Origin: Hemibagrus wyckioides
Taxonomy: Eukaryota; Chordata; Actinopteri; Siluriformes; Bagridae
Assembly (NCBI RefSeq): GCF_019097595.1
Contig: NC_080732.1
Coordinates: forward strand, 5,793,354 to 5,857,353
Reading direction: 5' to 3'
DNA length: 64,000 nt
Translations under genes and position numbers: made by a program
In this document: one piece after another, positions 43,891 through 56,174 of the stretch
Layout of the letters: each line of letters starts with the position of its first letter
How positions within the stretch are numbered: position 1 is the first letter of the stretch
The notes under the pieces: generated by a model
Told to the model about the DNA's origin: nothing
The model's database searches: none
What the model saw: only the letters and a program-made list of their open reading frames with translations

Positions 43891-45489
43891 GTGTGTCAGC
43901 TAATTGTGCTGTTAGGCTATTCTCTCTCTCATTGCTTTGTGCTGGGAAAATATTCACGCTAACTAAAATAGACATTGTCTTTTGTCAGAACATTGTAACT
44001 GTGTCACAGCTTTATAAAAAGGCTTTATGGGTGTCAAGTAGAAAGTGTAACTATGCTCCAAAATGAGTGTTTTTGTCTTGTTTTGCGTCGAAAGGCCTGG
44101 GTTTTATTACTGAATGATTTTTTTCGTGTTCATTACAGCTGAGGGATTTAGCATGCTGCATGAATTCAATGATATTTATTATTACTTTTGTGTAGTGCTC
44201 ATAGCTAATCCACATAGCTGTCATCTTAGACTCATGACTGCAAATAAATAATTAGTAAAGATTTTTATTACTATTACTGTTACTTCAATCAGTCATATCT
44301 GCTGTTCAGTCACATAATGCTGGTTGATGACAATCTGAAGAAATTCTATAGACAATTCCAGAAAAACCTTAATCATCCCTTTGTCCAGCGTATCCAAACT
44401 GTATATGCTCCCAGCCAACACTTCTCAGCTATCGCTGTCTTAGTTATCAGATCAACTCTCACAGTATTACAGTGCATGTGTGTACCCTTATTTTGCTTAA
44501 TAATGACCCTAAATGACAAAAGTAGCAATGCTGGCAAATCTGAAATGCCAAAGAGTAGTCATGAAGAGCTTGAAAAAAGTGAAAATTCCCAATTTATTAG
44601 GTAAAGAAAAAAAAAGTATGATGTTATTTGGATGTATAATGAATGAATCTTCTATCCATTAATTAATTAATTAATTTACTTATTTTTTACAAAAATCTAT
44701 CCCCCATGCAGATGGGGGTGCTACTGTATTTTAAGGGACTACAAGACCAGTCTAGATCAGACCATTGGACCAGACATGATTCCCATGTCCCCATCTTAAA
44801 CTGGTTTTGAATTAAAAAATGGATTGGTTTATTTTTTACTGTGGGAATATCACCAAAATTAGCCTGATGATTTTATTCTACAGTATACATAGTTCAATAA
44901 ACTAGATTTAGATTACGGTTAGCTAATTTGTCAGATAATAATGTCAGACATCTACTGCTAATTAATAATTAATTACTAATAGCTAATTAATTAAGTTAGC
45001 TAGTTAGCAGGCCAATGTAAGCATAGTTCTGCATTTAAGTGACTAGCTAGACAAGCTAATCTTGCTAAACTATTATATGGTAATATCAACGCCAGTGGTT
45101 TCTACTAAGAAATATATATCACTGGCAAAAAAAACTTTCCAGTGTAGATTGCACTGCTAATTCAATACACATGCTACAAAATTTTTGCTACAAAATTTTT
45201 GCTAGGCAAACATAAATATGCTAATGTGTGGTTTATTCTTGTCTAAGACAAGAACAATAGATAGATAAATAGAATTAAAATAGATATAGATAGTATGAAA
45301 TATAGATAGTAGAAAGTATGCAGAATAGCTAGGATCACTCCATGCTGTGGTGAAATCTAGTTTACTAGCTAGCATGAAGGCTAGTCATGTTTAAAGTATC
45401 AAATTAATTAGAACTTATACGCCTAGTGATCATAGCATTTCTCATAACTTCTTATAAATGACTAGTTCACTCTAACTATATATTTTCCT

Positions 45490-45850
45490 TTCAGGCCGAG
45501 CTAAAGATTCACACCTTGCAGCTTCCTCTTCGCAGGAAACCCTGTGTGTAAATTCCGCCAGATCCGGTGAGAGCGCAGGTCCCTCAGAGCAGAAAGTGAG
45601 GAGGCAAGGTAGATGAATCCCAGGGGTCTTTTTTTACCTTTGTGATTGACTTTTCAGCACACTCTGCCGAGGATCTTGATAAGCCTGTGAAAGCTGAACT
45701 CTGCGAGCGAGATGAAGAGGCTTATTGTCCTCGTTTCGTCCGCTCGATCCGTCTGGTTCCCGGATGGAGGGAGAAGAAACAAAGTAGCCCTAATAGAGCA
45801 ATCCAAAGCCCGGCAACAACAAACCTGTTATTCTCTTGCTCTTTTCACAG
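45490..45850. promoter_or_regulatory. Candidate conserved noncoding element
   Basis: A GC-richer single-copy island in AT-rich DNA (for example cagcttcctcttcgcaggaa, gtcctcgtttcgtccgctcg). It ends at a CA microsatellite (45850-45871). Two overlapping frames of 78 and 141 codons show no domain and run through the microsatellite, so coding is unlikely. Confidence 0.25.
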
Positions 45851-46514
45851 AAACACACACACACACACACAGTATTAAAGAAGTCAAGCCAGGTTTAGCC
45901 GGTCACACAGTTATTCAGCAAAAAAAACAAAAAAACATGGCCAGCCTATGTTCACTGGCCTTTCCTTGTCTGAGAAGAAAAAAATTACAATTCATTTACA
46001 CTCATCTGTCTTTTTTGGAAACATATGGGCTATTCTATCCACTCTTAAGTTTCGTCCAAGTGTTTCATGTGTGTGTTGATGACTGTCTGTGTGTGTACAT
46101 GTGGACAGGTGGTGAGCATCACGTCCTTTTGCCTTAAAGCATCTGTCCATCTCCAGCTGGCCAAAGCACCTGGATTTGTGACTCTGAACAGAGATCAGTG
46201 TTCATCTTTCTCACACACTCACACTTAGTAGCTGCAGACCAGACCTCAGCATCTGGTCTCCTTCTGTCCGAGTGTGTCTGAGTGTGTATGTGTGTGGGAA
46301 GGGAAGTATTCCAAAAGGTTACGCACTCATTTCTAAGATCATCGACTCCTTCACGTGTCCTAATGTTGCCGAGTGACAGGCTTCCTAGGAGTCGAAGTTA
46401 TATTTGATCATCGGATTATAAACTTGATCATGTGACATCACTAGTTTTCCTGGGGTACCACAAAGGATACAACTGCAAATACTGAAGTACTGCATGTCAT
46501 ACACCAGCTGAAAG

Positions 46515-46875
46515 TCCTCAAAGGTAGCTCTGGAATGGAGCATAAGAAAAGTAAATCGTTGGGAGATTGCGAGTTTGAATCCTTGAGGTGCCGTAGCTAA
46601 TCGTGGCCTGGAGCCATGGGAACTAATTATCTATGCTTTCTGGGTGAGAGACGTGACATGCTCTTTCTCCCTTTTCTGTCAATCATAGTGACACTAGCCA
46701 ATCATGGGCATTTGTGAGCTCATGTATGCAGAAGAGGGTAGACAGCACTTTCCACTGAAAGTGTTACACTGCACTGTGATGCCACATGAACAGGTATTGT
46801 ATGACAAAGAGCTGGCCAGTGGGGAAATTAGGGAGAAAATGGGGAGGAAAGACTTCAATTTTATGCATGAAAGAA
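46515..46875 (+). mobile_element. Old tRNA-derived SINE
   Basis: A degenerate B box (gagtttgaatcc, near 46573) is followed by body blocks gtgagctcatgtatgcagaa, gagggtagacagcactttcc and gggaaattagggagaaaatg that I recognise from a widespread fish tRNA-SINE. The A-box region is eroded and no clear target duplication is visible. Confidence 0.65.
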
Positions 46876-47129
46876 GTTTGAGTACAGCATGACAGCTAGC
46901 CAATCAGGGGAGAGAGAAATCGATGCAAGTAAACAAACCAAGGGTTAAGAAAATAAGGTTGAACTCCTTTTTATTCCTTCAACTTGTTATATTGACGTAT
47001 AATCATACATCAAATGTGCCTTATAAGCGAAATGTAGACATAAAAGAAGTCAGACTATTTGACCACTGATGGCAGCCAATCAGGGGAGATAAAGCATAAC
47101 AAGGCCAAGAAAACTAAGGGCCAAGAAAG

Positions 47130-47392
47130 TAGGGTGGGGTTTTGGACCAGGGGGACACTGTGGATAGGGTACCGACCCATCACGGCACAATCTCACACAC
47201 TCACACCCATTCACACACTATGGATACCTTAGAAATGCCTATGTTACAAGCTACACATGTATTTGGACTAGGGGAGGAAACTGGATTACCCAGAAGAAAC
47301 CTTGAAGCACAGGGAGAACATGTAAACACCAGAGACAGGAATCCCTAACCCTAGACGTGCAAGGCAAACACATTAAGCCACCAAGCCCCCTG
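47130..47392 (+). repeat. Dispersed fish repeat (ggaaaccggagaaccc family), copy 3
   Basis: Blocks cactcacacccattcacaca, ggactaggggaggaaactgg, cacagggagaacatgtaaac and cattaagccaccaagc match copies 1 and 2, more complete at the 3' side. Confidence 0.75.
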
Positions 47393-47518
47393 TTTTACAA
47401 TAATAAACTTGATCATGTGACATTATTAGCTTTTCAACTTGAAAAAAATGCTGATTTTAGTAGCCTGATTTTAGCTAACTTGCAACGTAATGTCAGCTAG
47501 CAACTAGAAGAGACATAA

Positions 47519-47578
47519 ACATTAGCTAGCTAGCTAGATTTAAAAAAAAAAAAAACAAGCTAGCTAGCTAGCTAATGT
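47519..47578. other. Perfect 19 bp inverted repeat (potential hairpin)
   Basis: The arms 47519-47537 (acattagctagctagctag) and 47560-47578 are exact complements around a 22 base A-rich loop. Each arm also contains self-complementary AGCTAGCT. Confidence 0.9.
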
Positions 47579-47742
47579 GCTGTGGTAAGATACCTGGGTT
47601 GCTAAACTTAGTAGCAATATTAGATTAAGCGTTTATATTAGAGCTTAAGAAGTGGCCATCTGATCAAGTTTATGACTGGCAGATTCGATTATTATAACCA
47701 GATTAATGTCACAGAGCAAATTCAGGACATGCATCTTATTCG

Positions 47743-47773
47743 TGTGTATGTGTGTGTGTGTGTGTGTGTGTGT
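47743..47773. repeat. (TG)n microsatellite
   Basis: A GT run just upstream of a purine-rich tract (47880-48115, GA/AG-dominated) that could form triplex DNA. Confidence 0.9.
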
Positions 47774-48114
47774 TCTAGCTTTTTTTTCTGACCTGAATTA
47801 AGGCCAGGAGTCAGAAGTGCAGCTTCCTGAGACTGATAGCTTCCTGCGGGCAACTTATACCTGTGAGCAAGTAAAACCACAGCAAGACCAAAAGCCAGGG
47901 AGACCGAGAGCAAGGGAGCGAGAAAAAAAGTAGAAGGTCGGGGGGGAAAGAGGAAGAAAAGGAGAAAGGGAGAAAGAAACAAGGTTGCAGGAGAGAAGAA
48001 AAAGAAACAAAGTAGGGACAAAGGATGAGATCGAGATGGAGGTACAGAGAGAGGGCGATATGGAAAGAGATAAAGGTAGAGCGGAGAGACAGAAGGGAAA
48101 GACGGAGAGATAGA

Positions 48115-48290
48115 GAGGTGCTGTCAGCAGCAGTGTGAGTGTTTAGCTCATTGTTAGCTATGCTGATGTGAAACTCTATCTGACCCTCTGACACAGTGCA
48201 GCTTTTCCCATGTGGCTGGGATCAGGAGCGGCCTGTGTAAACACTGACACTAATCTGGGAAATAGATTCAGTTTGGATATTTCACACAAG
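48115..48290. promoter_or_regulatory. Candidate conserved noncoding element
   Basis: A single-copy block bounded on the left by a purine-rich tract, with gctgatgtgaaactctatct, gacacagtgcagcttttccc and aacactgacactaatctggg. It holds homeodomain-like and E-box-like words. Texture only. Confidence 0.25.
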
Positions 48291-48479
48291 AAAGGAACTG
48301 ATTTTTATTTCACCTGTTATGCCAAAAGACGCTGGTGAAAGGCAGAAGGTGCAGTTCTGTGGAAAAGAAACACACATCTTTAACTATGATTCACCTGAAA
48401 CATTCTTGGTTTTGGTGTTTGCTTTTTTCAGTTGTGCACTGGAGCTACAAATGAAATGCGATGAACAAGTCTATTAACA

Positions 48480-48604
48480 AGTGTTTATTTTATTATTTCT
48501 GTTGTTTTTACTCTTTACTCTTGATGGCATCTAGTGCTTTCTAGCTCCAAATATCAAATTGTACATGTACAGTGACAATAAAGATTACTTATCTTACCTT
48601 ACCA
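48480..48604 (+). mobile_element. Probable non-LTR retrotransposon 3' tail
   Basis: The words caaattgtacatgtacagtg and acaataaagattacttatct end in a short cttacctta tandem, the usual layout of fish LINE 3' ends with short tandem tails. It is 5'-truncated and non-coding. Confidence 0.5.
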
Positions 48605-48763
48605 TGTCAAAATCTGCTCATTACTTGTCACTTAGCTTTGCTAGTGTGGGTTATGAGACAGCAAGACATATGTCAGATGGTCCAAGGAAACCCATTGGTT
48701 GTTTCAGAAAACAGCCAAAAACAACAGGATTTATTAATGCCTATAAGATACGTTTGAGAATCC

Positions 48764-49255
48764 ATAAACACCCTAAAAGCTTGTGGACACCAGACCATCA
48801 CATATAGATACATATGTAGGTCTTCCACCAAACAAATTTGTAAACACACATTTGTATAGAATGTCTTTGTCTGCTCTAGCATTATAATTTCCCTTCACTG
48901 GATCTAAGAGGCCTGAACCTGTTCCAGCTTGACAATGCCCCTGTGCACAAAGCAAAGCTCCATGAAGAAATGTTTTGGCAAGGTTGTTGTAGAACAACTT
49001 GAGTGTCTTGCACAGATATCTGATTCTGACTCAGCCCCAATGAACACCTTTGGGATGAAATAGAACACTGACTACAGCCCGAGTTTCCTCGCCTAACAGT
49101 CAGTGCCTGACCTCACTAATGTTCTAATGAGCAAAAATTTCCACAATCACACTTGAGTGGAAACCTTCTTCGGATAAACCTGAAACGGGACGTTCAACGA
49201 GCACATATGGGTGCGATATTGAAGTGTCCGCAAACGTTTAGCCATGTAGTGTATA
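48764..49255 (+). mobile_element. Tc1-like non-autonomous element, degraded
   Basis: The right end acgtttagccatgtagtgta resembles known Tc1-like termini. The translation on this strand shows QLDNAPVHKAKLHE (second catalytic D) and PNEHLWDEIE, a decayed third catalytic region. The first catalytic region is missing and the frame is broken. Confidence 0.75.
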
Positions 49256-49309
49256 CTTCACTACAACAACATAGAAATATGTAACATGCGGTCAGAGTTA
49301 GAGGGCGAG

Positions 49310-49575
49310 AGCATATACACGGCGTGTTATTTATTAGGGCAAATCCAATAATCGAACCCAGGAAACACAGAACACACTGAAACTAGAAAACAATGCTCAG
49401 ACTTAACGACACAAATGCATGATAATCCTTTGCAAAGAAACAGCGAGGATTAAATAGACAATAATTATAAACTGAACACTGAACATCTGGACACAATCAG
49501 GAAACACACCAGGACAGGACAGGACCGGGGTGGAGACAGGAGCAACACAAAGACACGTCATGAACAGGAGTATAA
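49310..49575. repeat. Probable dispersed repeat
   Basis: Words such as aaacaatgctcagacttaac, aggacaggaccggggtggag and gtcatgaacaggag resemble a fish repeat I have seen near transposable-element ends, but I cannot assign the family or its borders. Confidence 0.35.
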
Positions 49576-51170
49576 GGAACGTATATTCAAAATATGTAAC
49601 ATTTTTTTATTTACTTAATAATGTTGCCCTCGTTGAGAGATTATATTGTCATGGTAGGAAAAAGAAGCCAGTCTGTTTAAAGATGTCTGAAAATCTTGCT
49701 AGCTGAATGGGATTTCCTCATACGGTAAATGTCAGGCTTTGATATGATACATGACATAGCGAAAGAACATCCAGTAATCCAATTCAATTCAGTCAGTAAT
49801 CAGATACCGACTATTAAACTTTCCATGATGCTCCTGCGGCCATCGTATCGTCATCAAAATAAACAACAAAATTACATCTAAATACATGGAATATGCTAAA
49901 TTTTCTAAATGGCCCCTCCGATTTTAGCATGAAGAGAGATCATTCGAGTCAAGACAAGACTATGTTTAAATACCGCAATGACTTTTACCACACGTGATGA
50001 GACGAGTGTTGTGTTGTGTTGTTTGTCGATAAGTAGATTCGGTTACAAATGGCAGGGCGTTTGCTTTCCACCACCATCAACCAAACACCAGCTGAGGGAA
50101 TATCTTTTAGGAAGAATGATGTTTAGCATTTCAGGACAGACTTGGAGAATCCATGCCAGGCTGCTTTACAGTAGTTCTGGTGGTTTGTGGATTCACTGGG
50201 AACATCTGTATGAATATATTGTTAGACATGAATACAGATGTGTATACATGTTTATAATTTAGATGTGATTCACAAATGTAATCTGTTTCAGTGAAATAAT
50301 GCAATATATTTGATTTTCATAAGACATTCTGGCCTTCAGTCAGAACATGGAACTCTACCATCTGTCTGTCTGTCTGTCTGTCAGTCATCGTCACTCAACA
50401 CTTCAATTACTATTCATCCTTTATGGCAGACATTTCCACCCCTCTTTCCATTGTGCTGTATGTCATTTAGGATAGAAGCTTCTGTTTACGTATTAATGAT
50501 ATTAACGACAGGTTGGCTTCTTCAGTGACATTCTCCTGGATAATTGATCACGCACTGACACATGACGTGGTTCAAGTTTAGCCTCTTTAAAACCGCCGTG
50601 CAAACGAAGACCTTAACTAGATTAGTCAGAACCGGGAGGATTTCGTTTGTAGTTTGCTGATAAAGAGTTGGAGCCTCCTGCTTCTTCACAAACCTTGATG
50701 TCGAGTTGCTCACTGTCTCAAATATAGTTGCGTATGTGCTTTCTGATGATGTATGGCCAACTGTCACCTATAAAAATGGACCAAAAGACATCCTAGACTT
50801 ATAAACACTAGTAGCAGCCATGTGAAATCACAGAATCAGTTTTTCTTTCACAGGAGTTAGATTGGTGTTAACGTGATACAAGTAGGAGGGATATCTTTAA
50901 AGTTTATACATTAAGAATGAAATAAAACACAATGGTGTATGATATTACAGGGAAATAATCCTCACTGGGGTGGTATGATACCAACCCTGACAGCCTGATG
51001 TGAACTATTTTCCTAGAAAAGCTTTTCCTGAAGTATTTTATTGCTCTTACACCACAACAATGTCTTCTTCTTCATCTTATTAATATTAATATTATTATTG
51101 TTATTATTATTGTTTACCTTTCACAGTTATTTAATGTTATTAATTAGTTATTTCTTATTTCTCTTATCCT

Positions 51171-51242
51171 TTCTTCTCTTCTCTTCTCTTCTCTTCTCTT
51201 CTCTTCTCTTCTCTTCTCTTCTCTTCTCTTCTCTTCTCTCTC
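51171..51242. repeat. (TTCTC)n pentanucleotide microsatellite
   Basis: About 14 uninterrupted pentamer units. Confidence 0.97.
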
Positions 51243-52129
51243 AGTTCAGGTCAATTCAATTGTCATGACAAATTGTACTGCTAAGCATTTATAAGAGCAA
51301 GGGGGAAAAATACAGAATACGAAACAAATTATAAGATAAACAAGTTAATAAAAAATAAAAATAAAAAATCCTGTGGTCAATAGGTATGAGTGGTGAGCAT
51401 GTGTGTGTGGTGAAGCTATGACAGAAGATAGTGCTTGGATTCAATCAAAAATCTCCTTTCGCAGTGTGGTGTATAGCACTGGCTTGGTGTGGAGTGATGT
51501 GTAGTGGTGTATCAAGGAGGAGTAGGCATCTTTGTATGAGTTTAACGACAAAACATAGTGAAGTTGCATACATGTTGTTGAATAAGGAATTCGACTACAA
51601 GCTAGTAGTACCAGTCGATTCGGAAACGCATAAAAAAAACGCAACAAATCAACAGTTTAATAAACTTACTTTTTGCATGTTCACAAGAAACCAGTGACTG
51701 AGGAGTTTTAAGATTTCTCCCTTCTTGAACGTCTTTCTGAAAATCTTCTTTTTGAGTGTACATGAAGCCAAAACACAAATAGAACAAACTACGTTTTCAA
51801 AAATACCCGTATACGTGCTGACAAGGCCTCAGTCTCCAGACCTGATTTGAAAAAGGTGGAGGAATTATCACAGACGTTCCAAGAGGCTTGACGTAGGTCA
51901 TATGATAATGAAGAAGCGTCTGTGAAACCGAACACGTGTCATTTATTCGAAGGGGACACAAACGTTTGTACTCGTCTTCATTTCAAACTTTCTTTCAAAC
52001 TTATAATCCTGTACATGTTTCCATACCATTTCAAATGATGGATTCCTGAATAATAAGGATCATCTGGGAGAAAAAAAACAAGATTAGTGTTTGATACCTT
52101 AAGGGAATAAAGTCGGTTCGCGGCAGCGC

Positions 52130-52520
52130 ACTTAGACAGCTGAACCCTCCTGGAACAGGGTCTTTACCATGATGAAAATATTCGAAGGCACTCTGTCTCT
52201 GAGCGAGTGGTGTAATGAGCAGTCTGCTTCGGCACGGATGTGTTTAGAGGAAAGCAGCTCATGCGTGTGAGGAGAGCTGAAGTGCTTATTCTGTGGAATC
52301 AAGTCATTAAGTAAAGCCTCTTTTCCTCTTCTCGGCCGCTCATCAGCGGCCAACTTGACATCCTGACCCCCCCATCCCCTTAACATTTAATTTATTGATC
52401 TTCATTTTATTTGAATTTGCGAAGAGCCTCGTGTGCCGTTTTAAATTAATCCTAGTTAATTTCCATCCCACCCATGAATGAATGAATGAGGCCTCTGTTT
52501 CAGGAGGCCACCCAGTTTTA
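52130..52520. promoter_or_regulatory. Candidate conserved noncoding element
   Basis: A GC-balanced single-copy block (cactctgtctctgagcgagt, tgcttcggcacggatgtgtt, cggccgctcatcagcggcca). It contains the 13-base near-palindrome ggccgctcatcagcggcc. It lies in the gene-free interval after msc. Confidence 0.3.
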
Positions 52521-52825
52521 TGAGAATCTGCAGTGAATTAGAAAATCTGTCAGTGCTGCTGGAGGATATGCCCCGTCATTCCACCTGTAAAGAAGGAAAG
52601 AAGAAAAAAAAAAAGAAAAGAAAATGCGCTTTTGTCTATTATCTCGTAGGCTTACCTGACATGAGTTAACCCGGAGGTCAATAACATCCGTGGAGCGTTG
52701 CAGGAATCGCTGGGCTGGAGAGAGACGAGCTGAGAGAGAGCTTTGTTCCGATTCTGACCACCGAATCTGCTCAGTGCTCAAGCAACTGTGAGAAAAAATA
52801 ACATGCATTTATAGAAACCACCACC

Positions 52826-52871
<46 letters not shown>
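52826..52871. repeat. (TAA)n microsatellite
   Basis: About 15 ATA/TAA units. A shorter run of the same type occurs at 52970-52988. Confidence 0.95.
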
Positions 52872-52873
<2 letters not shown>

Positions 52874-53539
52874 GAAGTAAAGTAGTGCAAATAAATTACA
52901 TTATGGAAAAATTAATTGCAAACAAAATGCATGTATTTAAAACTTATGTAAATCACTAATAAACAGCAATAATAATAATAATAATAATACACAGATAATA
53001 ATTTAAATGATTTTATTAGCGGACAATAAACACTATTTTGATACATTTAAATCAATAATTTTATTATTTGACCATTAAGATCACATATTCCCTAAACAAA
53101 AGCAGCCACAAATACTATATATTATTTATGTTTGCTTATAAATGCTAATAAATTTTGCTTATAAATTTGTCTAATGAATAATATATGAAATATATATTAT
53201 ATCCAAGAATTTTATAGGGTTTTTCTGCATTCTAACATCGTCCCTATTTAGTAACATCATTGGTTTCGTTCCATTTCTTCATCTACATTCTCCAAATCTA
53301 AACAAATGAAAGTCCAAACGAGGCGTGCGGTGTGTGTTTTTCCTGGGACTTTTTGTTTGCTTAATGTTTGTGTTCATTTGAATAGTAATGGACATGGCAT
53401 GTAAATGGACTCTTATGTGAATGCCGAACAAAGACGTCTGCCTCCCAGGTGCCCTATTCATGGCTAAGAGGAAAAAAAAAACTAGGCAAGTGTGTGTTTG
53501 TGTGGTGGGGGGAAGGAATTCCCAGTGTGTTTATATTTC

Positions 53540-53875
53540 ATTCATTCTAATCAATAAAATCAGACTTTTACGTCGTTCTTTCCTAAGCAGTACCACGTTC
53601 CGGTTAGCGAGTGGAAACAGCGGGAGGGTCGGAAGGATTTGCCTAATTTAAATGGGTAATTTACAAGTCCTTCATGCGTTTTTCAACAGCGTCACCCACC
53701 CGAGACGGACAGCTTTGCATTCAGTCAGCCGTGCGCAATGTGGCCACAAATTAAACAACTTTGCCGTAATGATCTCGCAGTCTGAGCGCCGGCTGTCTCT
53801 GATGTTTCACAAACAGAAACAAAAAGATGAAATGCAGCGTATTAAAGTGCTGAAGGCAAAACTCATTTGTGTTTA
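53540..53875. promoter_or_regulatory. Candidate conserved noncoding element
   Basis: A single-copy island with tttaaatgggtaatttacaa, gcgtcacccacccgagacgg, gccgtgcgcaatgtggccac and attaaacaactttgccgtaa. Composition and lack of simple repeats contrast with the flanks. Two short frames across it have no domain. Confidence 0.3.
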
Positions 53876-54349
53876 GCGCTGCTTAGCAATAGTCCGTTCC
53901 ATTGCCTCGAGACGTCCTTTTTTGATTTTTTGGCAAGGCTGTAACATTTACAATAAAAGCCACCGATTTATCTTCTCTTCGGCTCGGTGATGATCAGTAT
54001 GAGCAATAACGGTAGAAACCGAACCTCTGCACATGCTGGGGATTCTCCTGATTGATGGCAGGAGTGTGTGCACAGTTGGGAGTGGAAATAAGAGATGCAG
54101 AAAACAGGATATCACTAACACTATTGTTCTGATTCGCATTTACAAGCAGCAGATTATTTCACGTACGAGCGTATATTCCGCGTTTATTCCTTTCATCATC
54201 ATCATCATCATCATCTCTGCGATATACTGTACAGTAAATACCACTATACCACATGTATTTTTTGCTCCGTCTTAACTAGATGCACACCTTCTGAATGAAA
54301 AAAGGTGACAAATATTGCAACGAGTGTATGTTAAGATTTTAATCAGTGT

Positions 54350-54490
54350 GCAGTGTGTATGTTTAGGCAAAGCTGCTGATTAGTGAGCTGCTGTAGCCGC
54401 CATTATGGCATCGACATCTGGCGCTTGAGATTCAAATCGATCAACGCTCTTGCCAGTGTGTTTCAAATAGAAAAGTTATCAAATACAATA
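54350..54490. promoter_or_regulatory. Candidate conserved noncoding element
   Basis: A compact block with gctgctgattagtgagctgc, cgccattatggcatcgacat and gattcaaatcgatcaacgct. It contains a homeodomain core (GATTAG) and an ATCGAT-like site in single-copy DNA. Confidence 0.25.
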
Positions 54491-54499
54491 AAGAAAACC

Positions 54500-56170
54500 A
54501 GATATTAAAACACCATCATGCATGTGTGTGCTGTATATTAAGCACCCCCAGGCTCATGAAAAAAGTCAAAGAATAACAGAAGAGAATAAAATGTTTCCTG
54601 AAATAACCTTACAGATACCTTATAAGCCTAATAATAAGCAATAAAACCTGAAGATTCGATTTAGATTTAGATTAGTCTTAGATCATGTGGAGCGTCTGAC
54701 ATACCGAAGTGAGCTGTTACTATAGAAACTGTCGAATATTAGATCAAGTGCATTAATATTAGTTCATGTTACACGTTACAGCTAGAGCTACATGTACTGT
54801 AGGCACATCTTCTGACCAATCAGATTGAAGCACTGGACCATGCTGTTGAAAAATTTAATCAACAGCGTCCTGAGAATTCAAAAGCGCTGTGGTATAACAA
54901 ATCGTATTATTAATAAAGAAACATTGCTGGTTTTGTTCTAAATACAAGATAGTTTTGCCTCCATTCCTGAAGTGTGGCTCTCGTGATGGCTAGCTAACAA
55001 ACTAGTAAGCACATTAGCAGTGTTTAAAGAAAGGACAACAAAACTAGAACAGCCTATAACTATAACCCCAGATGTTCCTGGGAACAGGCTGTGCAGGAAT
55101 GAGATTTGATGATAGAATTCATAAAGATTTGCTTTAAGAAGATTTGAAGACTGTTCTGGATTTTTCCCTGATATATCACTGTTCAGCTCTTTAAAAAGCA
55201 CAAATCTGAAGGCTAAGAGAGCTGCAGCCGCCCTGGGAGCATAGTATCTCAGATATCATAACACAATATGTCGGCCAATTTTTATTTTGGAAAGCTATGT
55301 TGTTGCTGCATTCATGCACTACCTCAGAAGGGAAGGGTTAAACATCACCTGTTCTTCAGACAGAGATTCAAATTTAGCTTGGCGTGTGTGTGTCGGTGTC
55401 TGTGTGGTTTGTTGGAGGGAGATTTTAGTAACAATACATCCAGCTCTCCTGTAATTCTTTGCTTCTCTGTCTCTGTTTTGATGCTAGTGCTAGTCATCCT
55501 TGCTAACACTAGTTAAATGTTCTATCAAATCATCTCGTACATACATTTCTATGAAATGTTTTATTCCATCTTTTAACAAATGATATTCACTAATATTAGA
55601 TTGATTCTACCTCGTTACAATAGTGAGGAATCCTTAGTTACATATATATATATATGAAGCTAGCCAAGTTACTTTGCCAATATTAGCTAGCAGGGTTAGC
55701 TAGTTCAGTTCATTATAGTTTCCCTGATCTGATATGTCATTAATTTAACAGAGTTAGGTGTGTTATTATGTTTAATTTAGCCACAGTATAACTACATTTC
55801 ACAAAATGTTAAGCTAACGTATTGGACTAGCTTGTAGGCTTTGGTACCACAGCCTTTGGTGTATTAAAAATATCTACTATATTCTGCATATTTCTGATAG
55901 ATATAGGCTTCTTTTTGCATGTACAGTGTCTTCAGGCTACCCCTGAAGTAAAAGAGGAGAAAATATTTAACGTATTTACATGACAAAGGAGCATCACAGA
56001 CATTTTGACAGTCAGAATCTGACCACTGTCTTGATTAGCTTCTATCTATTTTACTAAGACTAAGATTATAGCTAGCGAACATTTAGACATTTTGCACAGA
56101 TTGATTTTGCCACTACGTTGCAAAGTGAAATTAAAAGCTAAATTAAAACAATTACGCACTATTTTGGGAA
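54500..56170. other. AT-rich intergenic DNA, no gene seen
   Basis: Several TAGCTAGC words, a small TA run at 55643-55656, and no recognisable exon or repeat family. Confidence 0.5.
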
Positions 56171-56174
56171 AATA

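Noticed and set aside
45712..46137. 141-codon open frame
   Set aside because: It runs through a CA microsatellite and poly-A-like tracts and has no family resemblance.
46515..46600. Functional tRNA gene suggested by a B-box match
   Set aside because: The A box and cloverleaf arms are missing, and the following body is a SINE.
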